NCBI RefSeq assembly: GCF_000974485.1
Contig: NZ_BBOM01000005.1
Span: 310,001 to 374,000, forward strand
Direction of reading: 5' to 3'
DNA from: Streptomyces sp. NBRC 109706
GTDB lineage: Bacteria > Actinomycetota > Actinomycetes > Streptomycetales > Streptomycetaceae
Length of the DNA stretch: 64,000 bases
Both the position numbers and the translations under genes were made by a program. Below the pieces are notes generated by a model. The model was not told where the DNA came from. It searched no databases and worked only from the letters and a program-made list of their open reading frames with translations. Below are positions 62,296-64,000 of the stretch, one piece after another (positions within the stretch are counted from its first letter, which is position 1; each line of letters opens with the position of its first letter).

Positions 62296-63267
62296 TCAGC
62301 GGATGGTCTTGGGGTCGAACGCGTCCCGCACCGAGTCCCCGAGCAGGTTGAAGGCGACCACGAAGACCACCAGCGACACTCCGGGGAAGAACATGTAGGT
62401 GATGTCGGCGCGGTAGACCTCGGCACCGATGGCGAACATCCGCCCCCAGTCGGGGGTGGGCTCCACCAGGCCCACGCCGAGATAGGAGAGCGCGGCGGCC
62501 GTGGTCACGAAGTTGGGCAACATGTACGTCGACTGCACGAGCATCGGCGAGACGACGTTGGGCAGCAGTTCCTTGCGGATGATCCGCCAGGGCGAGGCCC
62601 CGCTCACCTTGGCCGCCTCGACGAACTCCCGCTCCCGCAGGGCCAGGGTGGCGCCGCGCAGGATGCGGCCGAGCGTCATCCAGCCCAGCACCCACAGCAC
62701 CACGACGATCGAGACCACCCGCACATAGGTGGGGGTCTCCTCCCTCGGGTCCACGAAGAGCGTGGTCACGATCGGCAGGAAGGCCACGAAGAACAGCTGG
62801 TTGGGGAAGGCCATCAGCAGGTCGATGAACCGGCTGATCAGAAAGTCCGTCCGGCCGCCCAGATAGCCGGCGGCGATGCCCAGGACGATCGCGGTCAGGG
62901 TGGCCAGCACGGTCACGGCGAGCGCGATCAGCAACGAGGTGCGAATCCCGTAGACCAGCTGGGTCAGCACGTCCCGGCCCAGGCCGGGTTCGAGGCCGAA
63001 CCAGAACTCCCCGTCGATCCCGCCGTTGGGCTTGACCGGATAGCCGAACTCGTTCAGCAGGCTCGGATCCTTCTGCCCGTACCGGGTGTAGGGATCCTTT
63101 CCGTAGAGCCAGGAGATGACGGGCGCCAGCAGTCCCACAAGAAAGAACGAGAGCACGATACAGGCGGAAACGACCCCGACCCGGTCACGACGGAATCGGC
63201 GCCACATCAGCTGCCCAGGGGACCGGCCCACCAACTCGGTGCCGACGACCTGGGTATCGCTGGACAT
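62296..63267 (-). CDS. oppC: oligopeptide ABC transporter permease (OppC type), first gene of the operon
   Basis: A 323-residue permease with the OppC N-terminal segment (LMWRRFRRDRVGVVSACIV), a long first extracellular loop and five more helices, plus the EAA loop (EAAKVSGASPWRIIRKELLP). The ATG at 63267 has GGGGGG upstream; the frame remains open 126 bp further but into the AT-rich promoter region. It is unusual for oppC to be first and separated from oppB by oppA. Confidence 0.92.
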   Translation of the reverse strand: MSSDTQVVGTELVGRSPGQLMWRRFRRDRVGVVSACIVLSFFLVGLLAPVISWLYGKDPYTRYGQKDPSLLNEFGYPVKPNGGIDGEFWFGLEPGLGRDVLTQLVYGIRTSLLIALAVTVLATLTAIVLGIAAGYLGGRTDFLISRFIDLLMAFPNQLFFVAFLPIVTTLFVDPREETPTYVRVVSIVVVLWVLGWMTLGRILRGATLALREREFVEAAKVSGASPWRIIRKELLPNVVSPMLVQSTYMLPNFVTTAAALSYLGVGLVEPTPDWGRMFAIGAEVYRADITYMFFPGVSLVVFVVAFNLLGDSVRDAFDPKTIR

Positions 63268-63554
63268 CAGTTGGCCCCCCGGTGGCGCGCTCGCGTGCGA
63301 TGCGTGTAGAGCGCGACTGTGGCAAGGGGTGGAGTTTCCCGTCAAGGGATAACAAAGGTATAAACCTCTGAAGGTATATGAGTGAGCCAACATTATGCGA
63401 ATTGAAGCCAGTTGGCGCTTGACTCGATCAGAGACAATCAGAAATGTACGGATAAGGCGGGAGTGGACCTGTTAACAAGGCGGCAACGCCCCCGACCCGG
63501 CGCCGATATCCCTACGTCCCAGACTGTGGCGGTACGGCCGTGCGGGTGCCGTAG
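63268..63554 (-). promoter_or_regulatory. opp operon promoter region
   Basis: A gap of lower G+C than the genes around it. AAGGTATA occurs twice exactly 16 bp apart (63355-63362 and 63371-63378) and CATTATG (63400-63406) reads CATAATG on the opp strand, a -10-like element. No matching -35 could be fixed. No gene is seen here. Confidence 0.4.
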
Positions 63555-63592
63555 ACCGAGGCGGTGCGGCCATGGGACCGCACCGCCTCGGT
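63555..63592 (-). terminator. terminator hairpin after the upstream opp/bldK-type operon
   Basis: A 15-bp stem ACCGAGGCGGTGCGG (63555-63569) with CCGCACCGCCTCGGT (63578-63592), loop CCATGGGA, 38 bp past the stop at 63630. Confidence 0.85.
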
Positions 63593-63629
63593 ACCCGAAC
63601 TCGCCGCGCCCACAGGGGTGTTCGGTGGC

Positions 63630-64000
63630 TCAGTCCGCCCTGACCTCGGGTTTGGTGGCCGCGAAGTGACAGGCCGAAGGATGCGCCACGGGCGGCCCCT
63701 CGGCCAGCAGATGCCCGGGAACCACCAGCGGTGGGTCCACATCCGCGCACTTCTGCTGGGCCTTCCAGCACCGGGTACGAAAATGGCAGCCGGAGGGCGG
63801 ATTGGCCGGAGAAGGCACATCTCCGGCGAGAATGATCCGTTCCCGCCGACTGCTCGCCACCGGATCGGGCACCGGCACCGCCGAGAGCAGCGCCTGGGTG
63901 TACGGATGGGTCGGAAACCGATAGATCTCCTCGTCGCTGCCGATTTCCACCACCCGCCCCAGATACATCACGCCGACGCGGTCCGAGATATGTCGAACAA
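63630..64000 (-). CDS. oligopeptide ABC transporter ATP-binding protein, C-terminal part (window edge)
   Basis: The last 123 codons of an OppF-type ATPase; the 5' end lies beyond the window. The visible part has [19 protein letters not shown], the [13 protein letters not shown] element and the cysteine motif [15 protein letters not shown]. It is a paralog of the oppF at 57098. By synteny with S. coelicolor, where bldK (SCO5112-SCO5116) precedes another opp operon, this may be the bldKE ATPase. That identity rests on position alone. Confidence 0.88.
   Translation of the reverse strand, partial: VRHISDRVGVMYLGRVVEIGSDEEIYRFPTHPYTQALLSAVPVPDPVASSRRERIILAGDVPSPANPPSGCHFRTRCWKAQQKCADVDPPLVVPGHLLAEGPPVAHPSACHFAATKPEVRAD

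Noticed and set aside
63630..64000. Complete small ORF of 113 codons starting at 63971
   Set aside because: Sequence upstream to the window edge continues in frame as OppF (FDISDRVGV), so it is the end of a longer gene.

Overview
The window is a gene-dense, very GC-rich piece of actinobacterial chromosome, almost certainly from Streptomyces or a close relative. The evidence is strong G/C bias at third codon positions, many GTG starts, ATGA/GTGA start-stop overlaps, lipoprotein signals, mycothiol genes (mshB, mycoredoxin), the SigE-antisigma-HtrA-TatB block and tandem oligopeptide ABC operons. I see no rRNA, tRNA, insertion sequence, phage or CRISPR array. It looks like core chromosome. About 64 genes are called, most with a recognisable family.

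Layout. 1-8.6 kb: mycoredoxin, NudC, the AdnA/AdnB helicase-nuclease pair and an alkyltransferase-like protein (redox and DNA repair). 8.7-13.5 kb: a large lysylphosphatidylglycerol-synthase-like membrane protein, then a molybdate module (MerR/TOBE regulator, modA, modB) without modC; where modC might be expected there is a 35-bp minisatellite. 14.4-19.4 kb: three tandem paralogous secreted tripeptidyl-aminopeptidase-type lipoproteins. 19.4-26.4 kb (minus strand): MoeZ, an epimerase/membrane protein/glycosyltransferase operon whose glycosyltransferase appears internally deleted, a DUF3152 metalloprotease-like protein and a hydrolase. 26.5-31.2 kb (plus strand): TetR, DUF3107, DMT exporter, SUFU-domain, DUF6758-like and PHP-phosphoesterase genes. 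31.2-34.5 kb: a second hydrolase, a 0.9-kb non-coding repeat island and a DEAD-box helicase. 34.9-39 kb: ferritin-like protein, a small hypothetical, a LolA-like lipoprotein, Mrp/ApbC and a hypothetical. 39.1-44.3 kb: tatB, htrA, anti-sigma, sigE, divergent O-methyltransferase and DUF3117. 44.5-49.8 kb: enoyl-CoA hydratase, a DivIVA-like protein, folP2, a LOG protein, dapE and a lysozyme-fold protein. 50.3-56.9 kb: small secreted protein, dapC, ferredoxin, GNAT, a peptidoglycan-binding membrane protein, mshB and neighbours. 57-63.3 kb: a five-gene opp operon in the order C-A-B-D-F. At 63.6 kb the 3' end of a second opp-type operon runs off the window (probably bldK, by synteny with S. coelicolor).

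How the genes fit together. Recurrent themes are lysine/DAP and cell-wall synthesis (dapE, dapC, PG-binding protein, lysozyme-fold protein), thiol and redox homeostasis (mshB, mycoredoxin, ferredoxin, NudC), envelope stress and export (SigE, anti-sigma, HtrA, TatB) and peptide acquisition or signalling (three peptidases, two opp systems). From memory, gene order matches two separate M. tuberculosis blocks (about Rv3198A-Rv3211 and Rv1170-Rv1229c) joined here near 34-37 kb. At least ten genes carry a -10-like hexamer 6-8 nt before the start codon, pointing to leaderless mRNAs. The best oddities are the truncated glycosyltransferase, the methyltransferase with no standard start codon for its conserved N-terminus, the two non-coding repeat islands and the modC-less mod operon. 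No clearly new multi-gene system was found.
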